Under the pieces are notes generated by a model that worked only from the letters and a program-made list of their open reading frames with translations, made no database searches and was not told where the DNA came from. From the NCBI GenBank assembly GCA_001647635.1, contig CP014761.1:496001-560000 (forward strand): 64,000 nucleotides of DNA, written 5' to 3'. Made by a program: the position numbers and the translations under genes. Every line of letters starts with the position of its first letter. Within the stretch, counting starts at the first letter, position 1. This document shows, one piece after another, positions 40,867 to 48,827 of this stretch. This stretch comes from Leifsonia xyli. GTDB taxonomy: Bacteria; Actinomycetota; Actinomycetes; Actinomycetales; Microbacteriaceae.

Positions 40867-41523
40867 TCAGCGAAACGCGTGAAGCATCTCCTCCAACGCT
40901 GTCACGCCAGCGTCCGCTTCCCGAGGGTCTAGCGACAGCGCTAGGTCAGCAGCGACTGCAGCTGGAAGCGGTTCCACAAGCGGCACAGGCGACGTGTTCT
41001 CCCGAATGACGTCCGGCCCGTCGGGATCTTCGACCAGCAGGAACCGCTGAGCCAACTGCTCGAACCTCACACTCGGACGGAGGTAACCGTCCACCCGGCG
41101 GAGGTCCTCGATGAGGTCTGACGAGATCACTGAAGCAGCAGCCCTCCCAGACGCCACCAGCTCAGACTGCACTGCCGCGCCATCGGCATGAACCCGCCAC
41201 GTCCTCGAACGCGAACCGACAGCGCGGTAGAGAACGCCAGCGGAGACATCACGAAGACGGGCGTGAAGACGCGAACGGGTCCGCGAGGTGAGCCAGGTAG
41301 GGGTCACGCCGGAAAGCTCGTACAGGGCCGCCCACGCGACGGGAATGCTGAGAGGACGACCCGCCGGCATCCGACGACGCTGGTACTCGTGGACGGAGTC
41401 GGAGGACACCAGGTACACGCCGGACAACTTCCGGCTGGCGAGGACTCCGGTGGTGACGAGGTCGTTCGCGTGGCGGCGTGAGATGCCGAGCAGGTCGGCG
41501 GCGTCAGCGACGGAGATGTCCAC
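40867..41523 (-). CDS. HTH DNA-binding protein divergent from a PIN-like nuclease
   Basis: A 218-residue protein starting at GTG 6 bases after TATTGT. The N terminus is an excisionase/MerR-like helix-turn-helix (VADAADLLGISRRHANDLV, TTGVLASRKLSGVYLVSSDS). The rest is a helical domain with Arg-rich SRTRSRLHARLRD and an acidic C terminus. Divergent from the PIN-like gene at 41763 across 239 bases. It could be the repressor or antitoxin of a pair, or a general regulator. Confidence 0.72.
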   Translation of the reverse strand: MDISVADAADLLGISRRHANDLVTTGVLASRKLSGVYLVSSDSVHEYQRRRMPAGRPLSIPVAWAALYELSGVTPTWLTSRTRSRLHARLRDVSAGVLYRAVGSRSRTWRVHADGAAVQSELVASGRAAASVISSDLIEDLRRVDGYLRPSVRFEQLAQRFLLVEDPDGPDVIRENTSPVPLVEPLPAAVAADLALSLDPREADAGVTALEEMLHAFR

Positions 41524-41529
41524 GACGCC

Positions 41530-41535
41530 ACAATA
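41530..41535 (-). promoter_or_regulatory. -10 box TATTGT, leaderless start at 41523
   Basis: TATTGT ends 6 bases before the HTH-protein GTG on the minus strand. Confidence 0.55.
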
Positions 41536-41762
41536 CCCCCAAGAGTGGAGGTCATGTGGCCCATAAAGCAAGAACCGCCCGGGGGCGGACCAACGACACC
41601 CTAGGCGGTTCTCGGACGGATTCGGGCCCGTCTCTACCCCTATGCGCGGCAGTCAACGTCGGCTGTCGCTCCGGTTGAAAGCCCCCAAGCTCAACCGTTC
41701 AACAACGTAAATGCGGCGATTCTTGCTGATAGGTTCACGTCAGGCCGGCAAAGGGGGCAATC

Positions 41763-42620
41763 GTGACATCACTGCGCGCTGACAGCAACCCAGCTAAAGC
41801 CGTGGACGCGCTTCGTATGGCCCTGGGGCGATTCGAGTACGCGCAGCGCATCGCAAACGTTCAGGAGCGATACGACTCCTACTTGCGTACCGCGGTCGAA
41901 GCGGAAGCCTCGTTGTTGAAGTACTACAGCCCCGCAGAAGTAGATCGCCTGGTGCTGGGTCCGACCTTCCAGCAGTTCAGCGACTCAAACCTCGCAGCCT
42001 TCGGCTGGACGCACCAGCGGCTCGACAACGAGCTCGAGCGCCGGGTGGAAACCCTGACAAACGAAATCACTGACCTTCAAGAAGAGATTGCGCGATGGGC
42101 GTACCAGGTGCCCGAAGGCGCCTTCGCTGACCACCGGCTACATGCGCTGGTGATTGACACTGGCGTACTCGAAGAGCACCCCGACCGCGCCGAACTGGCA
42201 GACCTGGCTCCCAAGTGGCTGGAGCAGGCGAGGCGTCCGTCAGGAGGGATAGCTCTCGCGTTCGCCTCAGTAACCCTTGATGAGATCGATCGCCACAAGA
42301 CGGTCGCTCAGAAGATGCACGGTGGGGACAAACTCCTCAAGACGGAGGCGCGTCGGGCTCAGAAGCTACTGGGCTCGCTCTTCGATGGTGGTGTGCAACG
42401 ATCAGAAATCGACAGCTCGTGGCACGGCATCTACGGGTTCCTCCAAGCGCGCCCACTCGGGCACGTCCCGTTTGCGATCGCCGACAACGAGATCATCTCC
42501 TATGCCCTCGACCTGGTGCCGTTCGCCGCGAGTGTCACTTTCGTTACCTACGACCTGGGTCCCTCGATCACTGCCGAGCAGCAGAATCTTCGCGCTCTAC
42601 GTCTGGATTACGCAGACTAA
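41763..42620 (+). CDS. PIN-like (DUF4935-type) ribonuclease candidate
   Basis: A 285-residue protein; GTG start with AAGGGGG. Residues 1-125 are helical with long charged stretches. From about 128 comes a PIN-like fold with the expected acidic positions: Asp132 in VIDTGVL, Asp173/Glu174/Asp176 in TLDEIDRHK, Asp241/Glu243 in IADNEII and Asp264 in TYDLG. PIN proteins are metal-dependent RNases and many are toxins. It ends 5 bases before the tRNA-Met gene. Confidence 0.75.
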   Translation: MTSLRADSNPAKAVDALRMALGRFEYAQRIANVQERYDSYLRTAVEAEASLLKYYSPAEVDRLVLGPTFQQFSDSNLAAFGWTHQRLDNELERRVETLTNEITDLQEEIARWAYQVPEGAFADHRLHALVIDTGVLEEHPDRAELADLAPKWLEQARRPSGGIALAFASVTLDEIDRHKTVAQKMHGGDKLLKTEARRAQKLLGSLFDGGVQRSEIDSSWHGIYGFLQARPLGHVPFAIADNEIISYALDLVPFAASVTFVTYDLGPSITAEQQNLRALRLDYAD

Positions 42621-42625
42621 ATCCG

Positions 42626-42700
42626 TGGGGCCTCAGGGACTCGAACCCTGGACCTGACCAGTTATGAGCTGGCTGCTCTAACCTGCTGAGCTAAGACCCC
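42626..42700 (-). tRNA. tRNA-Met (CAT)
   Basis: Full cloverleaf on the minus strand: acceptor GGGGTCT with AGGCCCC, D arm TAGCTCAGCAGGTTAGAGCA, anticodon loop CTCATAA (anticodon at 42664-42666), T arm CAGGG-TTCGAGT-CCCTG, discriminator A. No initiator-type mismatch at the first pair, so elongator Met (or Ile with modified CAT). Confidence 0.93.
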
Positions 42701-42768
42701 GAAGCGGTTTTTACCCTACAGGACGGACACCGCTGATCCCGGCCAAAGGGACGCTTTCCGGGCACCAT

Positions 42769-42788
42769 GTGTACCCTTGCGTGTACCC
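42769..42788 (+). repeat. Tandem GTGTACCC repeats beside the tRNA
   Basis: GTGTACCC at 42769-42776 and 42781-42788, spaced 12 bases. Short direct repeats like these near a tRNA integration site could be arm-type sites for a tyrosine integrase. Confidence 0.45.
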
Positions 42789-42821
42789 TGCGGCCAGAAA
42801 TTCCGCTAAAACACTGGGATG

Positions 42822-42879
42822 TGACTCTTGATCCAGAGAGTTATGAGTTCCCTGCTCTGACCAGCTGAGCTACCGCCCC
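42822..42879 (-). pseudogene. Half tRNA-Met remnant
   Basis: On the minus strand the 5' part is intact: GGGGCGG acceptor strand, TAGCTCAGCTGGTCAGAGCA D arm and the CTCATAA anticodon loop. The T arm lacks the TTCGA loop and the matching CCGCCCC acceptor strand is missing. Its 5' half differs from the intact tRNA-Met, so it is a separate gene that lost its 3' half. Confidence 0.75.
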
Positions 42880-42895
42880 GAGCGTGCCGGGCCCG

Positions 42896-44149
42896 TCACT
42901 CCGGGGCGGGCACGCTGGAGGCCGCGTCCGTCACCGGGTCGGCCACCGGCTCACCACGATACAGGCTCTCGAAGGTGCTGATCGTCGTCTGGATGTCGTG
43001 CGCGGCCACGATGCGGAGCGAGGCTCGCTTGAGCACGTCGAGCTCGTCCTGCGGCAGGCGGAGGACGCTCTCCAGCTTGTCCGCGAGGTCCTGCGCGTCG
43101 CCCGGGCGGAACAGGTGCCCGTTCTCGCCGTCGTGCACCAGGTGCGGCAGCGCCATGGCGTTCGCGGCGACGACCGGCAGGCCCGAGGCCATCGCCTCCA
43201 TGGTCGCGATGGACTGCAGCTCGGCGATCGACGGCATCGCGAAGATCGTCGCGCGCGTGTACGCCTCCCGCAGCTCCTGGTCGCTCACGTAGCCGAGGAA
43301 CTCGACGCGGTCAGCGATCCCGAGGGTCTCGGCCAGCGACTGCAGGTTCTTCAGCTGGTCGCCGCCGCCGACGATCTGCAGGCGCGCATCCAGGTCGGCG
43401 GGGAGCAGCTTGATGGCGTTGAGGAGCACGTCGATGTGCTTCTCGCCGGTGACGCGGCCCACGAACAGGATGCGGTTCGCCGTGCGCGGGGTGAAGTCGG
43501 GCGTGTAGTTCTGCGCCTCGATGCCGCAGGAGATCGCGTGCACTCCGCGCAGGCCGGTGGCGTTCTCGAGGAAGTCGGCGGCCTTGCGCGTGGGCGTCGT
43601 GACGGCCTCGGCGCGGTCGAAGCTCTTGCGGGCGTCGCGCCACTCGATCGCGATGAGCGCCTTCTGCAGGAACTTGGGGATGACCGTGAACTCCATGATG
43701 TTCTCGGGCATGACGTGGTTGGTGGCGACGATGCGGATGCCGCGCTTCTGCGCCTCGTACGCGAGCCCGCGGCCGACCACGATGTGCGACTGGAAGTGGA
43801 CGACGTCCGGCTTGACCTCGTCGAGGATGCGGCGGGCGTTCGCCTTGCTCATCCACGGCAGGGCGAAGCGGAGCCAGTCGTGCGGGTACCAGCGCCAGCT
43901 GCGCAGGCGGTGGGCCGTCATCTTCTGGCCCTCGTGCTCCTCGATCCAGGTGCCGTGCTTGCGGCTGGCCGCCGGAGCGACGATGTGGACGTCGTGGCCG
44001 CGCTCGACCAGGCCGGCGGCGAGGCGCTCGGCGAAGCGCGCCGCTCCGTTGACGTCGGGGGCGAAGGTGTCGCAACCCATGACGATGGTCAGCGGCTTCT
44101 TGGCTGCCGGGGCGGGCGGGGTGTGATGCGGTCCGCTCGTATCAGGCAC
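42896..44149 (-). CDS. GT4-family glycosyltransferase
   Basis: A 417-residue protein. N-terminal Rossmann domain with PDVNGAARFAERLAAGL and DVVHFQSHIVVGRGLAYEAQ; C-terminal domain with FVGRVTGEKHIDVLLNA and the GT4 nucleotide-sugar motif E-x7-E in AELQSIATMEAMASGLPVV. It resembles the mannosyl- and glucosyltransferases of actinobacterial glycolipid or phosphatidylinositol mannoside assembly. Retaining enzyme, cytoplasmic side of the membrane. The exact acceptor is not decidable. GTG start. First core gene right of the tRNA. Confidence 0.88.
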   Translation of the reverse strand: MPDTSGPHHTPPAPAAKKPLTIVMGCDTFAPDVNGAARFAERLAAGLVERGHDVHIVAPAASRKHGTWIEEHEGQKMTAHRLRSWRWYPHDWLRFALPWMSKANARRILDEVKPDVVHFQSHIVVGRGLAYEAQKRGIRIVATNHVMPENIMEFTVIPKFLQKALIAIEWRDARKSFDRAEAVTTPTRKAADFLENATGLRGVHAISCGIEAQNYTPDFTPRTANRILFVGRVTGEKHIDVLLNAIKLLPADLDARLQIVGGGDQLKNLQSLAETLGIADRVEFLGYVSDQELREAYTRATIFAMPSIAELQSIATMEAMASGLPVVAANAMALPHLVHDGENGHLFRPGDAQDLADKLESVLRLPQDELDVLKRASLRIVAAHDIQTTISTFESLYRGEPVADPVTDAASSVPAPE

Positions 44150-44241
44150 GTGGTTCGTTCCCTACGGTCGAAGTATTCGGATGGCGAACGGGCACAGCGC
44201 TCGCGGTCCGGGCTGCAGGTGGGCCCGGTCGATTCAACGGC

Positions 44242-45207
44242 CTAGTCTAGGCGGCTTTCGCCCGCCACGTCCGCAATGCGGTCGGCGACCGGCGCGTCCG
44301 ACGCCGACTGCGGGTGGTACTTCGCGAGCTGGAACACGCCCAGGATGGCGACCGCGCCGGTGATCGCGAAACCGACCATCGCCCACCACGGAGCCCCCGC
44401 GGCCTCGTTGAGGACGACGATGCCGATGGTGACCGCGACCAGCGGGTCGATGACCGTCAGACCCGCGATCACGAGGTCCGGAGGACCGGACGAGTAGGCG
44501 TTCTGGACGAAGTACGCGCCGAGCACGGCGGCCAGCAGGAGGGCCACGATGCAGGCGACGAGCAGCCAGTCCCACTCCTGGTTCGAGATGCGGTCGATGG
44601 CGACCTTCGCGAGCGTGGCGACGAAACCGTAGAGCACCCCGGCGCCGACGATGTACATGATCGCCTTGAACCGGTGCCGCAGGAAGGCGAACAGGAGCCC
44701 GAAGGCGATCAGCACGACGGCCAGGATGATGAGGATGACGACCAGCGCACGGCTCGTCACCGGCAGGTCGCGCGCGAAGACGGCGGCCAGCAGCACGAAC
44801 GCGCCGACGCCGCTGACGCAGAGGGTCACGGCGATCACCGACTGGTGATTGAGCTTCACCCCGCTGACCCGGGCGTTCAGGATGCTCGTGATGACGAGCC
44901 CGACGACGCCGAGCGGCTGCACGAGAATGATCGGCGACAGCTTCAGGCTGACGAGCTGGAAGACGATGGCGAGGCCGAGCAGCAGCGTCCCGATGACCCA
45001 GGACGGGCGAGCGAGCAGCAGACCGAGTTGGCGCACGTTCAGGCCGCTCTCGGCGTGGCCGGCGGTCGCCTCGACCTTGGCGACGCCGTGGTGCTGCAGC
45101 TGGGCTCCGACGGAGAGGAAGACGGCACCGACGAGCGCGACCGGGATGCCCAGGAGCTGGCTGGGCTGATACGACAGGTCGAACGCGTCCATCAGTTCCG
45201 TACCCAC
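44242..45207 (-). CDS. DMT/NIPA-like membrane transporter
   Basis: A 321-residue protein with about nine helices, including LVQPLGVVGLVITSILNARV and NEAAGAPWWAMVGFAITGAVAIL, as in the EamA/NIPA branch of the drug-metabolite transporter superfamily. The leaderless GTG follows TAGGGT. The promoter is back-to-back with that of def. Substrate unknown (magnesium or a metabolite are options). Confidence 0.78.
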   Translation of the reverse strand: MGTELMDAFDLSYQPSQLLGIPVALVGAVFLSVGAQLQHHGVAKVEATAGHAESGLNVRQLGLLLARPSWVIGTLLLGLAIVFQLVSLKLSPIILVQPLGVVGLVITSILNARVSGVKLNHQSVIAVTLCVSGVGAFVLLAAVFARDLPVTSRALVVILIILAVVLIAFGLLFAFLRHRFKAIMYIVGAGVLYGFVATLAKVAIDRISNQEWDWLLVACIVALLLAAVLGAYFVQNAYSSGPPDLVIAGLTVIDPLVAVTIGIVVLNEAAGAPWWAMVGFAITGAVAILGVFQLAKYHPQSASDAPVADRIADVAGESRLD

Positions 45208-45214
45208 CTGAACG

Positions 45215-45220
45215 ACCCTA
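45215..45220 (-). promoter_or_regulatory. -10 box TAGGGT, leaderless start at 45207
   Basis: TAGGGT ends 7 bases before GTG on the minus strand; only 16 bases separate it from the divergent def -10 box. Confidence 0.5.
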
Positions 45221-45236
45221 CCGGGAATGATCCGGA

Positions 45237-45242
45237 TAGTCT
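45237..45242 (+). promoter_or_regulatory. -10 box TAGTCT, leaderless start of def
   Basis: TAGTCT ends 6 bases before the ATG of the deformylase gene. Confidence 0.55.
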
Positions 45243-45248
45243 TGCCGA

Positions 45249-45815
45249 ATGGCCGTCCTCCCGATCCGGATCACCGGTGACCCCGTCCTCCACTCCCCCG
45301 CCCGCCCGATCGAGCAGATCGACGACGAGCTGCGCACCCTGGTCGCTGACATGTTCGAGACGATGGACGAGGCGCCCGGCGTCGGGCTGGCCGGCCCGCA
45401 GGTGGGCGTGCCGCTCCGCCTCTTCGTGTACGGCTGGACCGACGACGACGACGTCCAGCACCGCGGCGTCGCGATCAACCCGACGCTCTGGCTCAGTCCG
45501 GCCGCGGTGGGCGAGCTGGATGAGGACACCGAGTCCGAGGGCTGCCTCTCGTTCCCGGGCGAGCGCTTCCCGCTCCGCCGGTCCGACCGCGCCATCCTGC
45601 AGGCGACCGACCTCGAGGGGAACGACTACGAGGTCCGCGCCGAGGGCTGGCTCGCCCGTATCTTCCAGCACGAGTACGACCACCTCGACGGCGTGCTCTA
45701 CGTGGACCGGCTGACGCATACGTTCGGCAAGTCGGCGCAGAAGGTCCAGCGCAAGAACAGCTGGGGCGTCCCCGGGCTGAGCTGGCTGCCCGGCCGCGAC
45801 CACCTCGAGGACTGA
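45249..45815 (+). CDS. def: Peptide deformylase
   Basis: A 188-residue enzyme that removes the formyl group from N-terminal Met of nascent proteins. All three family motifs are present: GVGLAGPQVG, EGCLSFPG (metal Cys) and QHEYDHLDG (HExxH-type metal and catalytic residues). Length is normal for the family. Leaderless ATG. Convergent with the kinase-like gene at 45827 with only 11 bases between stops. Confidence 0.95.
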   Translation: MAVLPIRITGDPVLHSPARPIEQIDDELRTLVADMFETMDEAPGVGLAGPQVGVPLRLFVYGWTDDDDVQHRGVAINPTLWLSPAAVGELDEDTESEGCLSFPGERFPLRRSDRAILQATDLEGNDYEVRAEGWLARIFQHEYDHLDGVLYVDRLTHTFGKSAQKVQRKNSWGVPGLSWLPGRDHLED

Positions 45816-45826
45816 GCCGCCGCGCC

Positions 45827-46702
45827 CTAGCGGCGCAGGTCGACTCCGTGCACGCCGTTGTGGTGGCGCAGCGCGGGGAACACGACCGACAACGTGAAGC
45901 CGACGCCCGGCACGGTCTGGGCGTGCAGCGTGCCCCCGAACAGCGCGGCGCGATCGCGCATCTCGATGATGCCCGCACCCTCGTAGTGCTCGGTCAGCGC
46001 GCGCACGTCGTCGGTGATGGAGTAGGCGGTCGCCTGGTCGACGCCGTCGCGGTCGAGCCCCAGGCGCCGTGCGGCGGCGCGGATGCCGTCGTCCTCGACG
46101 CTGACCTGGAGGCCGTCTGCCGTCCAGGCGAAGGCCACGGACGCGTTGGTGCCCGGGCCGCCGTGCTTGAGGGCGTTCTCCAGGCTGGTCTGCAGGATGC
46201 GGAACACGGCCAGCTCGGCGCCCTGCCGCAGTTCGAACCGCTCCCCCGTCTCGGTGAAGGAGACCGCGAGTCCGGCATCCCGCAGCACCCGGAACAGGTC
46301 GCGTGCGGAATGGAGGCTCGGCTGCGGGAGGGACGCGTCCTGGGCCTCGCGCGCGACCGCCTGCAGCCGGCGCAGGTCGCCAAGCGCATCGCGGGCGGAC
46401 GTCTCGAGCGCGCCGGCGGACCGGACGGCCGCGGCGGGGTCGGCGTCGGCGGCGTACCGCACGCCCTCGGCCTGCGACACCAGCCGCGACACGGACTGGA
46501 TGGCGACGTCGCCCAGGTCGCCGATGATCCGGAAGCGACCGGCCTGCTCGGCGAGGTCGAGCTCACGGTCGATGCGGTCCCACTCGGACTCCTGGCGGGC
46601 GTCGCGCAGCCGGCGGTGCCGGGCGCGTTCGGTGAGCCACAGCACGAGGAGGATCAGGGCGGCGACCACCGCGATCGCGGCGATCACTGCGGCGGCGTCC
46701 AT
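45827..46702 (-). CDS. Histidine-kinase-like protein lacking the usual phosphoacceptor His
   Basis: A 291-residue protein with one N-terminal helix (AAAVIAAIAVVAALILLVLWL), a coiled segment, and a dimerisation-like helix reading GDLGDVAIQSVSRLVSQAEG where kinases have ELHD-H. The C terminus keeps an HATPase-like fold: LAVFRILQTSLENALKHGG (N-box) and GAGIIEMRDRAALFGG. It may bind ATP but probably cannot autophosphorylate in the standard way. Neighbouring kinase 47586 and regulator 48824 are possible partners. Confidence 0.8.
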   Translation of the reverse strand: MDAAAVIAAIAVVAALILLVLWLTERARHRRLRDARQESEWDRIDRELDLAEQAGRFRIIGDLGDVAIQSVSRLVSQAEGVRYAADADPAAAVRSAGALETSARDALGDLRRLQAVAREAQDASLPQPSLHSARDLFRVLRDAGLAVSFTETGERFELRQGAELAVFRILQTSLENALKHGGPGTNASVAFAWTADGLQVSVEDDGIRAAARRLGLDRDGVDQATAYSITDDVRALTEHYEGAGIIEMRDRAALFGGTLHAQTVPGVGFTLSVVFPALRHHNGVHGVDLRR

Positions 46703-46782
46703 CCCGTGCTCCTTCCGGCCGCACGCTCGCGCGGCCCCGTCGATCGTACCGGGGCCGCGCGAGGGTCGTCTCTTCGTGCGGA

Positions 46783-47106
46783 TCAGGCGGTGCTGTCGCG
46801 GTTCGCGCGCAGCACCTCGAGGCGGGCGCGGTACTCCTGCTCGTCGATGTCGCCGTTCGCGTAGCGCTGGGCGAGGGTCTGCTCGGCGGAGCGGGTCGCG
46901 CCTCGCGGTCCCCAGGGGCCGTAGCCGCCGTACCCTCCGCGTTCCGCGGCCGCGCGCCGCCAGCGCCGGCCGAGGAGGCCGAACAGGAGCACGAAGACGA
47001 GGATCCAGAAGATCGGGATGAAGATCCACCACCAGCCGACGAACGGCGGTCCGTACGCGACGACGCAGGGCGCTGCGGCGACGGCGGTGGCCAGTGTGCT
47101 GAGCAT
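46783..47106 (-). CDS. SHOCT-domain membrane protein
   Basis: A 107-residue protein. Hydrophobic N terminus with a WWWIFIPIFWILVFVLLFG helix, a Gly/Tyr-rich linker (RGGYGGYGPWGPRG) and a C-terminal SHOCT module (LAQRYANGDIDEQEYRARLEVL). SHOCT domains often mediate oligomerisation. Same strand as the kinase-like gene 80 bases downstream. Confidence 0.8.
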   Translation of the reverse strand: MLSTLATAVAAAPCVVAYGPPFVGWWWIFIPIFWILVFVLLFGLLGRRWRRAAAERGGYGGYGPWGPRGATRSAEQTLAQRYANGDIDEQEYRARLEVLRANRDSTA

Positions 47107-47267
47107 GATGTGTCCAATCGGTGTGGTCCGCGCCTGTCGCGGACGTCACTGTCAGCCTCGTCGCGACGGGGCGTTCGCGAATCCGCCGCAGGGAGCGACC
47201 CGCGCTACTCCGCCGGGAGCAGGCGGCGACCGGGAATGCCCTCTGCCGGGAGGCGGCCCGGGCGACG

Positions 47268-47273
47268 TACGAT
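47268..47273 (+). promoter_or_regulatory. -10 box TACGAT, leaderless start at 47280
   Basis: TACGAT ends 6 bases before ATG. Confidence 0.5.
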
Positions 47274-47279
47274 GCGCCC

Positions 47280-47480
47280 ATGGAGCACGAGGACGGACGC
47301 CACGACTCTCCGGACGAGGAGCCGGACGAGGAGCTGAGCGAGTACGAGAACGACGATGCCGAGATCCGGGCGTCGGAGGAACGCGAGGCCGGGCTGACGG
47401 CGCTCGGCGGCCCGGGGTTCGGCGGCCTCTTCGGCCACCACCGGGACGACGACGGCTTCAACGCGCAGAACAACCCGTGA
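47280..47480 (+). CDS. 66-residue acidic protein
   Basis: Very acidic N-terminal two thirds (DEEPDEELSEYENDDAEI), then a Gly-rich segment GLTALGGPGFGGLFGHH and DDDGFNAQNNP. No signal or helix; probably unstructured. Placed before the kinase/regulator pair on the same strand. Function unknown. Confidence 0.55.
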   Translation: MEHEDGRHDSPDEEPDEELSEYENDDAEIRASEEREAGLTALGGPGFGGLFGHHRDDDGFNAQNNP

Positions 47481-47573
47481 GCTGGCCGGGCGCGCGCCGC
47501 GTACTCCCCGGGGAGTAGCCCCGCAGGCGCCGTGAGACAACCCACGGCGGATGTGTGCCCCTTGCCGCGTGAT

Positions 47574-47579
47574 TAGCAT
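47574..47579 (+). promoter_or_regulatory. -10 box TAGCAT before the kinase at 47586
   Basis: TAGCAT ends 6 bases before ATG; the spacer GAGGAG could also serve as a ribosome site. Confidence 0.45.
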
Positions 47580-47585
47580 GAGGAG

Positions 47586-48827
47586 ATGCCCTGGACTCCG
47601 CCCGCCGATCGAGGCGAGGGCGCGCGCCCGGTGAACGCGCACCCGGGTCCGGAGAGCTGGACGCGCGGGCCGTGGTCCGACCGGACGCCGCCGCAGGGAG
47701 TGCGCTGGTTCGCGGCAGTGCTCGCCGCGCTGCTCCAGCTGCCCGCGATCGCGATCGCCGGGAGCAACGCCGCGGCCGATCCGCTGGCGCTCGGTTTCGC
47801 GCTGCTCGCGTTCGCGGCCTCCTTCGTGCTGCTGCTCGCCCGCCGTCATCCCGGGCTCACCGTCGTGGTGATCGCCGCGCTCTGCGCCCCCGCCATCGCG
47901 ATCACGACCGGGCCGCCGTTCTCCGTGGTGCCGCTGGCGTTCGCCGTGGTGAGCGCCGTCGTGCGCGGAGCACGCGTCTGGGCGTGGTGGACGCTCGCGG
48001 GCTTCGCCGTCGTGGGGCCCGCCGCGGCCTACCTGCTGCGCGGGAACCCTGCGGCCATGATCCGGCCACTCATCGTCGCGCTCATCCTGTGCCTCCTCGT
48101 CGGCGTCGGCGAGGCGCTGCGCAACCGCGGTGAGCGCTATCGGGAGGTCGCGCGCGCCGTCGCCGCGCGTCGCGAGGCCGCCGCCGAGGCCGAGCGGCTC
48201 CGCATCGCCCGGGAGCTGCACGACGTGCTGGCGCACTCGCTGTCGCAGATCAGCGTCCAGGCCGGCGTCGGGCTGCACCTGTTCGACTCGCGGCCGGAGA
48301 AGGCGCGCGAGAGCCTCGAGGCGATCAAGACGACGAGCAGCCAGGCGCTGGAGGAGGTGCGCGGGGTCCTCGGATTCCTCCGCGGGCCGGACGGCTACGC
48401 CGAACGCTCCCCCGAGCCTGACCTGGCGCGCATCCCGGTGTTGGTGGAGACGTACCAGCGCGCGGGACTGCGCATCGACTATGCGAACAGGATCGCGTCC
48501 ACCCCGTCGGCCGCCGCGCAGCTCGCCCTGTACCGGATCGTGCAGGAGTCGCTCACCAACATCGGTCGGCACGCGCAGGCGACGCGGGTCGCCATCCAGC
48601 TGGACGAGGCCGACGGCTGGTACGTGCTCACCGTCCAGGACGACGGACGAGGGCTCGCCGAGTCGCAGGGCCCCGGCTCGGACGGCGGCGGCAGGGGCAT
48701 GCTCGGGATGCGCGAACGCGCGGAGCTGCTCGGCGGCCGGTTCGAGACGCGCACGCCCGAGGGCGGCGGGCTGATCGTGGAGGCGCGCATCCCCGTCACC
48801 CCGGTGGCCGAGGCGGCCGCCTCGTGA
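47586..48827 (+). CDS. NarL/DesK-type sensor histidine kinase
   Basis: A 413-residue kinase. After a hydrophilic head of about 40 residues come five helices, then the HisKA_3 box LRIARELHDVLAHSLSQISV with the phosphoacceptor His, an HATPase N-box (YRIVQESLTNIGRHA) and G-box (GGRGMLGMRERAELLGG). Its stop overlaps the regulator start (GTGA). Signal unknown. Confidence 0.92.
   Translation: MPWTPPADRGEGARPVNAHPGPESWTRGPWSDRTPPQGVRWFAAVLAALLQLPAIAIAGSNAAADPLALGFALLAFAASFVLLLARRHPGLTVVVIAALCAPAIAITTGPPFSVVPLAFAVVSAVVRGARVWAWWTLAGFAVVGPAAAYLLRGNPAAMIRPLIVALILCLLVGVGEALRNRGERYREVARAVAARREAAAEAERLRIARELHDVLAHSLSQISVQAGVGLHLFDSRPEKARESLEAIKTTSSQALEEVRGVLGFLRGPDGYAERSPEPDLARIPVLVETYQRAGLRIDYANRIASTPSAAAQLALYRIVQESLTNIGRHAQATRVAIQLDEADGWYVLTVQDDGRGLAESQGPGSDGGGRGMLGMRERAELLGGRFETRTPEGGGLIVEARIPVTPVAEAAAS

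Noticed and set aside
1..42700. Prophage
   Set aside because: No capsid, terminase, portal, tail or lysis genes are recognisable; the content is envelope proteins and regulators.
42884..44245. Plus-strand frame opposite the glycosyltransferase
   Set aside because: Shadow of the real gene; no motifs, start signal or promoter.
47205..48572. Minus-strand frame opposite the kinase at 47586
   Set aside because: Antisense shadow with low-complexity Arg/Ala/Glu composition.
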